Shown piece after piece: positions 1 to 6,091 of a stretch of DNA of 6,705 nt. Where the stretch lies: assembly GCA_002398565.1 (NCBI GenBank), contig DGZP01000055.1, positions 1 to 6,705 on the forward strand, read 5' to 3'. The translations under genes and the position numbers were made by a program. How positions within the stretch are numbered: the stretch's first letter is position 1; each line of letters opens with the position of its first letter. Source of the stretch: Proteiniphilum sp. UBA4977 (GTDB lineage: Bacteria; Bacteroidota; Bacteroidia; Bacteroidales; Dysgonomonadaceae). The notes under the pieces are model-generated. The model searched no databases. It was given only the letters and a program-made list of their open reading frames with translations, and had not been told where the DNA came from.

Positions 1-84
1 CTGATGACCATGAATAAATATGGAGTGGTATCGCCTGCCGGAACAAACGACAAGGAAGAGTATTATTATTACAAAATAAAATAA
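1..84 (+). CDS. C-terminal end of an unidentified upstream protein (partial)
   Basis: Frame 1 is open from the window edge to a TAA at 82-84 and gives the last 27 residues of a protein. The tail contains a KYGVVSPAG segment, a charged stretch and four consecutive tyrosines before a lysine-rich end. The stop lies one base before the ATG of the next gene, so the two are almost certainly co-transcribed and probably translationally coupled. Genes beside QmoC/HdrC-type membrane proteins often encode HdrA-like flavoproteins or other iron-sulfur subunits, so an oxidoreductase subunit is a reasonable guess from context. Nothing in these 27 residues is diagnostic. The start codon lies outside the window. 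Confidence 0.6.
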   Translation: MMTMNKYGVVSPAGTNDKEEYYYYKIK

Positions 85-85
85 T

Positions 86-1147
86 ATGACAAAAGTAAAT
101 CCTGAATTTGCAACAGAATTAACAAAATACGGCATAGGCGACTTCAACGCCTGTTTCAACTGCGGAAACTGTACGGCAACCTGCTCATTATCTACCAGCG
201 ACAGTTCATTTCCCCGTGAGATGATACGCTACACCACGCTGGGCCTGGAAGATGAGATCAGGTCATCGCTGAAACCGTGGGAGTGTTACTATTGCGGCGA
301 ATGTTCCAAAGAGTGCCCGCGCCAAGCCAATCCCGGTGAGTTGATGATGTCGCTGCGGCGATGGCTCACGGCGCAATATGACTGGACCGGTCTCTCGGGA
401 CTGCTCTACCGCTCACTGACCCTCACCGTCACGGCGCTACTACTGGTGGCTGCCGGTGTATTCCTCTTTGCCCGCACCGTCCACTTCGATGCAGAGGCAT
501 TACTCCATACGGGACACCGCTTCGAGATGCTGGCAATCGCCACCGTCTTTCTGGTGATCTTTATCCCCAACCTGTTTCGGATGTGGTATTACACCATTGT
601 GAAGAACGAAGTGAAAGCACCCGTAAAGAGATATCTCACAACCCTGTCCGAGTTGTTTGTGCAGATGTTCACCCAGAAAAGGGCCAGAGATTGCGACGGG
701 AAGGACAACTTCCGCTGGCTGGAACACCTGGTGCTGGTGTTCGCCTACCTGTCGCTTCTCTTCACCACTGTCTTCCTCAACTGGTTCGGTACCGGGAGCC
801 TTTTTATCATCGTGCTCGGTTATGTGGAGAGCTTCCTCATCTTCGTCATCACCATCCATTTCGTCTCGGGCAGGATAAAGCGGAACAAGGCACTGAACAC
901 GTTTTCACAGCCCTCCGACTGGCTGTTTGTGATCTGGCTGCTGCTGATGGGACTGACCGCCTTTCTGGTGAGGCTCTTTATAGACCTGCAGATCCTCGAA
1001 GCCAACATCTGGATTCATCTGATCCATCTGACCCTGTTGGCACAGTGGGCGCTGATCATCGTCCCCTTCGGCAAATGGACCCATTTCCTCTACCGCTCGT
1101 TTGGTCTCTATTTCGTCAAAATAAAAACGATGCAGAAACCGGCGTAA
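86..1147 (+). CDS. QmoC/HdrC-like membrane protein with two 4Fe-4S clusters and a cytochrome-b-like domain
   Basis: This 353-residue protein probably passes electrons between a soluble oxidoreductase partner and the quinone pool. The N-terminal ferredoxin-like domain has two CX2CX2CX3C motifs: C23, C26, C29, C33 and C67, C70, C73, C77, the second followed by proline. This is the HdrC pattern for two [4Fe-4S] clusters. The remainder is hydrophobic, with about six membrane segments near residues 104-131, 147-171, 212-234, 238-262, 279-301 and 309-328. Histidines H214, H258, H311, H314 and H333 lie in or near these helices and are candidates for haem b ligands, as in the HdrE/NarI-like part of QmoC. 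Length and domain order fit QmoC (HdrC-HdrE fusion). The start is one base after the upstream stop, with no Shine-Dalgarno at normal spacing. The partner subunits should lie upstream of the window. Which complex it belongs to is inference; the iron-sulfur plus membrane architecture is directly visible. Confidence 0.85.
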   Translation: MTKVNPEFATELTKYGIGDFNACFNCGNCTATCSLSTSDSSFPREMIRYTTLGLEDEIRSSLKPWECYYCGECSKECPRQANPGELMMSLRRWLTAQYDWTGLSGLLYRSLTLTVTALLLVAAGVFLFARTVHFDAEALLHTGHRFEMLAIATVFLVIFIPNLFRMWYYTIVKNEVKAPVKRYLTTLSELFVQMFTQKRARDCDGKDNFRWLEHLVLVFAYLSLLFTTVFLNWFGTGSLFIIVLGYVESFLIFVITIHFVSGRIKRNKALNTFSQPSDWLFVIWLLLMGLTAFLVRLFIDLQILEANIWIHLIHLTLLAQWALIIVPFGKWTHFLYRSFGLYFVKIKTMQKPA

Positions 1148-1184
1148 ACGACAAATTCCCTGTTACCCGGATATAAAATAATCG

Positions 1185-1218
1185 AAAAGGGGCTTTCATA
1201 ACAGAGAGTCTCTTTTTT
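1185..1218 (+). terminator. Possible weak terminator after the QmoC-like gene
   Basis: AAAAGGGG at 1185-1192 can pair with CTCTTTTT at 1210-1217 through two G-T wobbles, and the T run at 1213-1218 would supply the U tract. A smaller alternative hairpin is AGAG-AGT-CTCT at 1203-1213 followed by the same T run. Both stems are weak. The position, about 40 nt past the stop and before a new promoter, suits a terminator, but the structure alone does not establish one. Confidence 0.28.
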
Positions 1219-1297
1219 GACGTTTATTTGCACGGAAAGAAAAATCTGTCGATATCCCACTCTCCCCGCCACCCAATCTTTTAAATTTACAAGGCTT

Positions 1298-1330
1298 TTT
1301 GGGTTCTTAAAAAGAAAACATCTATATTTG
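1298..1330 (+). promoter_or_regulatory. Bacteroidota-type promoter for the regulator gene
   Basis: TTTG at 1298-1301 and TATATTTG at 1323-1330 match the -33 TTTG and -7 TAnnTTTG elements used by the primary sigma factor of Bacteroidota, with a 21-bp spacer. The predicted transcription start, near 1336-1338, leaves a leader of about 36 nt before the ATG at 1374. The spacer between the boxes contains the dyad CTTTTT-N8-AAAAAG (1295-1314), which could be a binding site. The match and spacing are directly visible; activity is inferred. Confidence 0.6.
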
Positions 1331-1373
1331 AGGACTAATAACAATGTTTTTCGTTAAATGAAAACAGATACCG

Positions 1374-2534
1374 ATGAAGAAAATACTGATACTGATTGAT
1401 TATTCCAGCGAATTCAGCCGACGACTATTGCGGGGCCTGATCCAATATTCCAAAGAACATGGCCCCTGGATCTTTTACCGGCTACCTGCTTACTATAAAA
1501 CGCTATATGGTAAAGAAGGTATTGTGGAATGGGCAAGAGAATGGAAAGCAGATGCCATTATTGCACGTTGGGACCATGAAGGGACAAACATATTGGCCAC
1601 GTTAAACATACCGATCGTGCTTCAAAATTACAGGGAGCGGAGCCCCTATTTCTCCAACCTGACCGGCGATTATTTTGGTACAGGACAAATGGCTGCGAAT
1701 TTTTTCATCAAACGACGCTATCGTAATTTTGCCTTTTATGGCAATAAGAATGTTGTCTGGTCACGTGAAAGGGCGGAAGGGTTCAGGACCCAGATAGAAA
1801 AAACGGGTGGAAATTACCATTATTTTGAAAGTGATAATCTTGATGGAGAAGAATGGGGAACCAGCCATATACAGCTCGATGAGTGGCTCTTGTCGTTACC
1901 CAAGCCGGTGGGCCTGTTCGCCTGCGACGATGATTTTGCTTTAAGGATATCACAGATATGCAAAATCAACAACATCAAAATACCTGAAGAGATCTCATTG
2001 TTGGGGGTTGACAACGACGAGCTGATCTGTAACCTGTCAGATCCACCCATCTCCTCCATCGTCACGGATGTGGACAGAGGCGGCTATGAAGCCGGGAGGC
2101 TGATAGACAGGCTAATGAAGGGAGAGAGGAAAGAGCCCTTTAACATCGTCATTGAGCCTACAAGATTCGAACTGAGAAAATCGACCGAAAAATTTGATAT
2201 CGCCAATGAGCACATCTCAAAAGTCGTGAACTACATCGAGGACAACTTCACCTCGGATATCAATATTGAAGCATTCTCGGAAATGGTTCCGTTATCACGA
2301 CGCAATCTGGAAGTGAAGTTCAAGGAAGAAATGGGGACATCCATCTATCAGTTTATATTAAGCTGCCGAATCGACTATTTCGCTCATCTGTTGTTAACTA
2401 CCGACAGAACGCTCTTTGATTTGGCTTTGGAGTCAGGATTTAATGATTGCAAAAACATTTCCCGTATTTTTAAAAAAATAAAGGGCTATACACCGGTTGA
2501 ATATCGCAAAAAACACGATGGCCAGTGTCAATAA
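1374..2534 (+). CDS. XylR-type transcriptional regulator (LacI-like sugar-binding domain plus AraC-type HTH)
   Basis: This 386-residue cytoplasmic regulator has the domain order of E. coli XylR (392 residues). Residues about 2-270 form a periplasmic-binding-protein-like effector domain. It begins directly with the first beta strand (KKILILIDY) and lacks the N-terminal LacI helix-turn-helix. A conserved hinge stretch, GVDNDELICNLSDPPISS, spans residues 211-228. Residues about 281-381 are an AraC DNA-binding domain with two helix-turn-helix units: around 296-321, and around 347-374 ending in GYTP, with the usual EYRKK end. The ATG at 1374 is the only sensible start because an in-frame ATG at 1344 runs into a stop after five codons. 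The adjacent transporter, nagA and nagB suggest control of amino-sugar catabolism, although classical XylR senses xylose. The effector is therefore not known from sequence. A paired element just past its stop may be its operator. Confidence 0.88.
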   Translation: MKKILILIDYSSEFSRRLLRGLIQYSKEHGPWIFYRLPAYYKTLYGKEGIVEWAREWKADAIIARWDHEGTNILATLNIPIVLQNYRERSPYFSNLTGDYFGTGQMAANFFIKRRYRNFAFYGNKNVVWSRERAEGFRTQIEKTGGNYHYFESDNLDGEEWGTSHIQLDEWLLSLPKPVGLFACDDDFALRISQICKINNIKIPEEISLLGVDNDELICNLSDPPISSIVTDVDRGGYEAGRLIDRLMKGERKEPFNIVIEPTRFELRKSTEKFDIANEHISKVVNYIEDNFTSDINIEAFSEMVPLSRRNLEVKFKEEMGTSIYQFILSCRIDYFAHLLLTTDRTLFDLALESGFNDCKNISRIFKKIKGYTPVEYRKKHDGQCQ

Positions 2535-2566
2535 AAACGTTTTTTGAAATTAGAATTACGTTTTTA
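2532..2566 (+). promoter_or_regulatory. Candidate operator: paired ACGTTTTT element upstream of the transporter
   Basis: ACGTTTTT occurs at 2537-2544 and again at 2558-2565, exactly 21 bp apart, or two helical turns. AraC-family proteins such as AraC and XylR bind direct half-sites with this spacing. Because the ACGT core is palindromic, the same bases also form an inverted repeat, TAAAAACGT-N17-ACGTTTTTA (2532-2540 and 2558-2566). The downstream copy ends 26 bp before the -7 box at 2592, where an activator could touch RNA polymerase. The inverted form starts at the regulator's stop codon and ends in a T run, so a weak intrinsic terminator for the regulator mRNA is an alternative, or both roles may apply. 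Confidence 0.42.
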
Positions 2567-2591
2567 AAGCATATTTCCATTCCTTAAGCTA

Positions 2592-2599
2592 TAATTTTG
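2592..2599 (+). promoter_or_regulatory. -7 box of the probable transporter operon promoter
   Basis: TAATTTTG matches the Bacteroidota -7 consensus TAnnTTTG. No TTTG lies at the normal -33 distance; the bases there include only weak variants, which is what an activator-dependent promoter would show. A start of transcription near 2606 leaves about 48 nt before the ATG at 2655, but only about 6 nt before the ATG at 2613, so it favours the later translation start. The box match is visible; function is inferred. Confidence 0.45.
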
Positions 2600-2654
2600 T
2601 ATAAACAAATGAATGGAGCAACAACTTCATGTATGTTTAATAATTCTAAAAAAG

Positions 2655-4010
2655 ATGAACAATACATCCCCGGTCAATCACATCCAGGATAAACGTACCA
2701 CGATCCAATCCATGATCATCCTGGCCTGTTTATTTTTTATTTTCGGCCTGGTATCCTGGGTGAACACTATTTTGATACCCTATTTCCAGTTAACACTACA
2801 ACTTTCCAATTTTCAGTCCTACCTGGTCACCTTCGCCTTTTATATCGCCTATCTGATCATGGCCATTCCATCCTCCTTTCTGCTCAATAAGACAGGCTAC
2901 AAAAAAGGAATGATGTTCGGATTATGGTGTATGGCCCTGGGGGCATTGCTTTTCGTACCGGCAGCCTACTGGCGTATCTATCAGATATTTCTCCTGGGTC
3001 TGTTTTTGTTGGGTGTTGGATTGGCCATTTTGCAATCTGCCGCAAACCCTTACGTAACCATTGTGGGACCCATTGAGAGTGCAGCAAAAAGAATGAGTAT
3101 GGTGGGTACCGGCAACAAGCTGGCTGGCGTGATTGCCAACCTGATCTTTGCTGCGGTGGTTATCAGGGAATCCGACAGGGTACTCATGAAGGAAATAGAG
3201 GCTGGAGTTTATACCGGTGAGTCACTTGAAGTTGTTTTGGATACGCTGATAAAGGGTGTGATGACCCCTTACCTCATATTGGCAGTCGCGCTGTTTATTT
3301 TTGGCATAATCGTCCGCTACTCACCTCTTCCGGAACTGGATCCTTCTGTGGTAAACAAGCGCCCCGTGGAGGACGAGAGTTCTCAGAAGCACATCCTGCA
3401 GTATCCTGCGCTTCTGTTGGGGGTATTGGCGATGTTCTTTCACATTGGTACGCAGATGATCGCACTGGGGACCAGCATTCAGTACGCCGGAACGATGGGA
3501 GAGAGTCTTGCAGGCCCGGCGCAGAACATTCCCTCCTATACGATGTTGCTGACCTTCTTCGGCTATTTTCTGGGTATTGCATTGATCCCAAAATATATCA
3601 AACAGAGAAATGCCCTGCTAGTCTGCTCTTCAATAAACCTGATCCTTTCTATTTTGATTATCACTACTTCCGGCACCGTTCAGATCTTTGGTATGACAAC
3701 TGATATCTCGCTTTGGTATCTCGTCATGATGGGACTTCCCAATGCCCTGCTCTATGCCGGGATCTGGCCATTGGCAATCAACGGCCTGGGAAAATACACC
3801 AATCTGGGATCTGCTTTTCTTGTGATGGCCCTCTGCGGGAGTGCCATCATGCCAATCGTCTACAACTCATTTGTCGAGATGAATGGATCACTCTCCTCAT
3901 TTGAGGCGATGAAATTTGCATATGCTGTGCTTATCCCCTGCTTTGCATACATTGTATGGTATGCCGCCTGGGGTTATAGGATTAAATCCTGGAGGAGAGC
4001 AGTCCCTTGA
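2655..4010 (+). CDS. nagP: FHS-family MFS sugar transporter, probable N-acetylglucosamine permease
   Basis: This 451-residue inner-membrane protein of the fucose/glucose/hexosamine symporter group of the major facilitator superfamily probably imports the free amino sugar for this locus. It has about twelve hydrophobic segments, starting near residues 19-39, with a central loop around 222-248. The first helix carries a FucP-like FFIFGLVSWVNTILIPYFQ stretch, and the fourth helix carries LQSAANPYVTIVGP (126-139), both characteristic of FHS proteins. The positions matching FucP's D46 and E135 are T38 and Q127, so it is unlikely to be a fucose permease of the E. coli type. The open frame extends to an ATG at 2613, but the 2655 start was chosen because the -7 box at 2592 leaves too little leader for the earlier one and because the extra 14 residues are unlike the family. 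The name nagP rests mainly on the adjacent nagA and nagB; another hexosamine or hexose is possible. Confidence 0.8.
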   Translation: MNNTSPVNHIQDKRTTIQSMIILACLFFIFGLVSWVNTILIPYFQLTLQLSNFQSYLVTFAFYIAYLIMAIPSSFLLNKTGYKKGMMFGLWCMALGALLFVPAAYWRIYQIFLLGLFLLGVGLAILQSAANPYVTIVGPIESAAKRMSMVGTGNKLAGVIANLIFAAVVIRESDRVLMKEIEAGVYTGESLEVVLDTLIKGVMTPYLILAVALFIFGIIVRYSPLPELDPSVVNKRPVEDESSQKHILQYPALLLGVLAMFFHIGTQMIALGTSIQYAGTMGESLAGPAQNIPSYTMLLTFFGYFLGIALIPKYIKQRNALLVCSSINLILSILIITTSGTVQIFGMTTDISLWYLVMMGLPNALLYAGIWPLAINGLGKYTNLGSAFLVMALCGSAIMPIVYNSFVEMNGSLSSFEAMKFAYAVLIPCFAYIVWYAAWGYRIKSWRRAVP

Positions 4011-4079
4011 TAATATTTACAACAATCGTATTTGCAACAGGTTGCATATGTGATCTGTTCTTGATACGGATAATATTTA
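4009..4079 (+). repeat. 11-bp direct repeats flanking the transporter-nagA spacer, with an internal dyad
   Basis: GATAATATTTA occurs at 4009-4019 and again at 4069-4079, 60 bp apart. The first copy begins within the transporter's stop codon and the second ends seven bases before the nagA ATG. Between them lies the dyad TGCAAC-AG-GTTGCA (4033-4046). Its 2-nt loop makes a protein-binding dyad more likely than an RNA hairpin. No good -33/-7 pair was found here, so the 76-nt gap is probably internal to an operon. The repeats are plain in the sequence, but they are short and AT-rich and their role is unknown. Confidence 0.35.
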
Positions 4080-4086
4080 AGAACGC

Positions 4087-5277
4087 ATGAAGAATCGATT
4101 AATCATTCAAAACGGAAAAGTGATTTTTCCGGACAAAATAATGGAGCACTTGACAGTAGTGGTGGAAAATGGCAAAATTGCCGGTATTGTCAACAAGAAT
4201 GAGTTCATACTTGCCGGTAATGATGTGGTGATTGATGCAGACAACAGGTATGTGGCACCCGGGTTCATCGATATCCACACCCATGGTGGTGGCGGACACG
4301 ACTTTATGGACGGCACGGTAGAGGCTTACCTGGGTGCTGCGGAAACACACGCCAGGTTCGGTACCACGGCATTGCTTCCCACTACCCTCACCAGTACTAC
4401 CGGGGAGCTTTTCCAGACCTTTGCCATCTATAAGGAAGCCGTAAAGAGAAATACAAAAGGAGCAAAATTCCTGGGGTTACATCTTGAAGGGCCCTACTTC
4501 GCCTATAATCAGCGGGGAGCCCAGGATCCCAAATATCTGAGAAATCCGGAACCGGAAGAGTACAACGCTATTTTGGAAGCTTCCGACGATATCGTGCGCT
4601 GGAGCCTGGCGCCCGAGTTGCCGGGAGCACTTGAGTTCGCGAAAGTGCTCAGGGAACGTAACATTCTTACCGCCGTGGCACATTCCGATGCCATTTATGA
4701 AGAGGTGCTGGATGCTTACGATGCCGGCTTCACACTTGCCACCCATCTCTACTCCGGCATGTCCACCATCACACGAAGAAACGCCTTCCGCTATGCGGGT
4801 GTAGTGGAGGCAGCCTATCTGATTGACGGGATGAATGTGGAGATCATTGCCGATGGAGTACATCTGCCCAAATCGCTGCTGCAGTTTGTCTACAAGTTCA
4901 AGGGTCCCGACAGGACGGCACTTTGTACCGATTCCATGCGGGGAGCCGGCATGCCCGACGGTGAATCTATTCTGGGCAGTCTCGATAAAGGTCAAAAGGT
5001 CATCATTGAAGATGGTGTTGCCAAGCTGCCGGATCGTACTGCCTTTGCTGGCAGTGTCGCCACCACGGACCGACTGGTACGTACCATGGTTGGTATAGCA
5101 GAAGTGCCCCTGGTGGAAGCTGTCAGAATGATGACCCTTACTCCGGCCCGTATCATGCAGATAGATCAGCAGAAAGGATCTATCCGGGAAGGAAAAGATG
5201 CAGATTTGGTACTATTTGATGAGAATATTAATGTTTCACATACAATCTTAGAAGGAAATGTCATATACGAAGACTAA
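4087..5277 (+). CDS. nagA: N-acetylglucosamine-6-phosphate deacetylase
   Basis: This cytoplasmic amidohydrolase of 396 residues removes the acetyl group from N-acetylglucosamine 6-phosphate, giving glucosamine 6-phosphate and acetate. The amidohydrolase landmarks occur in order: a small N-terminal beta domain, GFIDIHTHGGGG with H64 and H66, LHLEGPY with metal ligand E134, AHS with H199, ATHLYSGM with H220, ADGVH with H259, and CTDS with catalytic D282. The C-terminal LTPARIM and GSIREGKDADLVLFD (365-378) complete the fold. The H-x-H pair resembles two-metal NagA enzymes such as that of B. subtilis; the E. coli enzyme has Q-x-N there. The usual L(F/Y)NAM after H220 is LYSGM, which probably marks a clade. 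Length is normal for the family. The gene follows the transporter by 76 nt and overlaps the next gene by 20 nt, indicating co-expression. The activity call is strong; a related N-acetylhexosamine phosphate as substrate cannot be excluded. Confidence 0.9.
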   Translation: MKNRLIIQNGKVIFPDKIMEHLTVVVENGKIAGIVNKNEFILAGNDVVIDADNRYVAPGFIDIHTHGGGGHDFMDGTVEAYLGAAETHARFGTTALLPTTLTSTTGELFQTFAIYKEAVKRNTKGAKFLGLHLEGPYFAYNQRGAQDPKYLRNPEPEEYNAILEASDDIVRWSLAPELPGALEFAKVLRERNILTAVAHSDAIYEEVLDAYDAGFTLATHLYSGMSTITRRNAFRYAGVVEAAYLIDGMNVEIIADGVHLPKSLLQFVYKFKGPDRTALCTDSMRGAGMPDGESILGSLDKGQKVIIEDGVAKLPDRTAFAGSVATTDRLVRTMVGIAEVPLVEAVRMMTLTPARIMQIDQQKGSIREGKDADLVLFDENINVSHTILEGNVIYED

Positions 5278-6046
5278 CGATCAGGTAATCACATTCACAA
5301 AAGGAATGCTGGAAGTGAGGATCTTCTCCGGAAGAGAAGAGATGGGTAGGGAAGCGGCTGCAAATGTGTCGGCCACCATTCAAAAGCTACTTGAGAACAA
5401 AAAAGAAATCAACATGATTTTCGCAGCGGCACCATCGCAGAGTGATTTCATGCAAGAACTGATTGCAGATGAACGGATTCAATGGGACAGGATCAACGCA
5501 TTTCACATGGATGAATACATCGGCCTGGAGAAGGAAGCTCCACAGGGATTCGGTAATTTCCTGAGAGATCGGATTTTTGGCAAAGTACCTTTCAAAAGTG
5601 TGCATTATATCAACGGGAGAGCGGAAGACCCGTTGGCAGAAAGCAAGAGATATTCGGAACTCCTAACGCAATACCGGGTCGATATTGTCTGCCTGGGAAT
5701 CGGAGAAAACGGTCATATTGCCTTCAACGACCCACCTGTGGCCGACTTTAATGATCCCAAGTTGGTAAAAGTGGTCGAGCTGGAAACAGCCTGTCGCCAG
5801 CAGCAAGTAAATGAAAAACTGTTCGACACACTGAGTCTGGTGCCGACACATGCACTCACCGTGACAATACCGGCACTTCTGAAAGCCAATTACATGTTCT
5901 GCATGGTACCGGCCAAAAATAAGGCAGAAGCGGTTTATCGCACATTAAACGAAGAAATCAGCGAGAAATGCCCGGCCACTATCCTGAGAACAAAAGAAGG
6001 TGCTATTCTCTATTTGGATAATGACAGCGCATCATTGCTGAATTAA
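5258..6046 (+). CDS. nagB: Glucosamine-6-phosphate deaminase family protein, divergent NagB subgroup
   Basis: This 262-residue cytoplasmic protein of the NagB/6-phosphogluconolactonase fold probably converts glucosamine 6-phosphate to fructose 6-phosphate and ammonia. The NagB landmarks are FHMDEYIGL, with D85 and E86 at the E. coli D72/E73 position, and GIGENGHIAFNDP (147-159), with H153 matching catalytic H143. Compared with E. coli NagB, D141 is N151 and E148 is D158. The phosphate-binding loop, normally glycine/threonine-rich, reads AAAPSQ (56-61). N at the D141 position is common in other NagB proteins, but the combination of changes marks a separate subgroup. The ATG at 5258 lies inside nagA, giving a 20-nt overlap typical of translational coupling. 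Starting at M17 would leave only a short lead before the first conserved strand. An alternative is a related phosphosugar isomerase or deaminase acting on another hexosamine phosphate; pairing with nagA favours the deaminase call. Confidence 0.8.
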   Translation: MSYTKTNDQVITFTKGMLEVRIFSGREEMGREAAANVSATIQKLLENKKEINMIFAAAPSQSDFMQELIADERIQWDRINAFHMDEYIGLEKEAPQGFGNFLRDRIFGKVPFKSVHYINGRAEDPLAESKRYSELLTQYRVDIVCLGIGENGHIAFNDPPVADFNDPKLVKVVELETACRQQQVNEKLFDTLSLVPTHALTVTIPALLKANYMFCMVPAKNKAEAVYRTLNEEISEKCPATILRTKEGAILYLDNDSASLLN

Positions 6047-6052
6047 TAAACT

Positions 6053-6065
6053 ACATATGCAACCT
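6053..6065 (+). repeat. 13-bp element shared in inverted orientation with the transporter-nagA spacer
   Basis: ACATATGCAACCT here is the exact reverse complement of AGGTTGCATATGT at 4039-4051. Both copies lie in spacers of the same gene run, 26-35 nt upstream of the next start codon. The upstream copy overlaps the TGCAAC/GTTGCA dyad, while this copy has only one half-site. It may be a regulator-binding or RNA element, or coincidence; its role is unknown. Confidence 0.35.
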
Positions 6066-6091
6066 CAACAATTCATTCAAAAAAATCTGTT

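Noticed and set aside
583..1176. Overlapping + strand frame of 197 codons within the QmoC-like gene
   Set aside because: It is a shifted frame of the membrane-protein gene, its Arg/Pro/His-rich composition resembles a shadow frame, and it has no recognisable motif.
1223..1230. TTTATTTG as a second -7 box upstream of the regulator
   Set aside because: It misses the consensus at the second position and has no TTTG at the correct upstream distance, unlike the pair at 1298/1323.
1358..1399. Thirteen-codon frame overlapping the regulator start
   Set aside because: It is very short, in another frame, and its acidic Thr/Asp-rich peptide follows from the local sequence. Nothing indicates a regulatory leader peptide.
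2613..2654. Fourteen-codon N-terminal extension of the transporter from the ATG at 2613
   Set aside because: The -7 box at 2592-2599 places the transcript start only a few bases before this ATG, and the extra residues do not resemble FHS transporter N-termini. The ATG at 2655 is preferred, though the longer form is not excluded.
4021..4086. Possible separate promoter for nagA using TTTG at 4031-4034
   Set aside because: No TAnnTTTG box occurs 19-21 bp downstream of that TTTG, so an internal operon gap is the simpler reading.
4477..4995. Antisense open frame of 172 codons inside nagA
   Set aside because: It lies fully opposite a well-supported deacetylase gene, has no recognisable domain and is rich in residues expected from reading conserved codons backwards.
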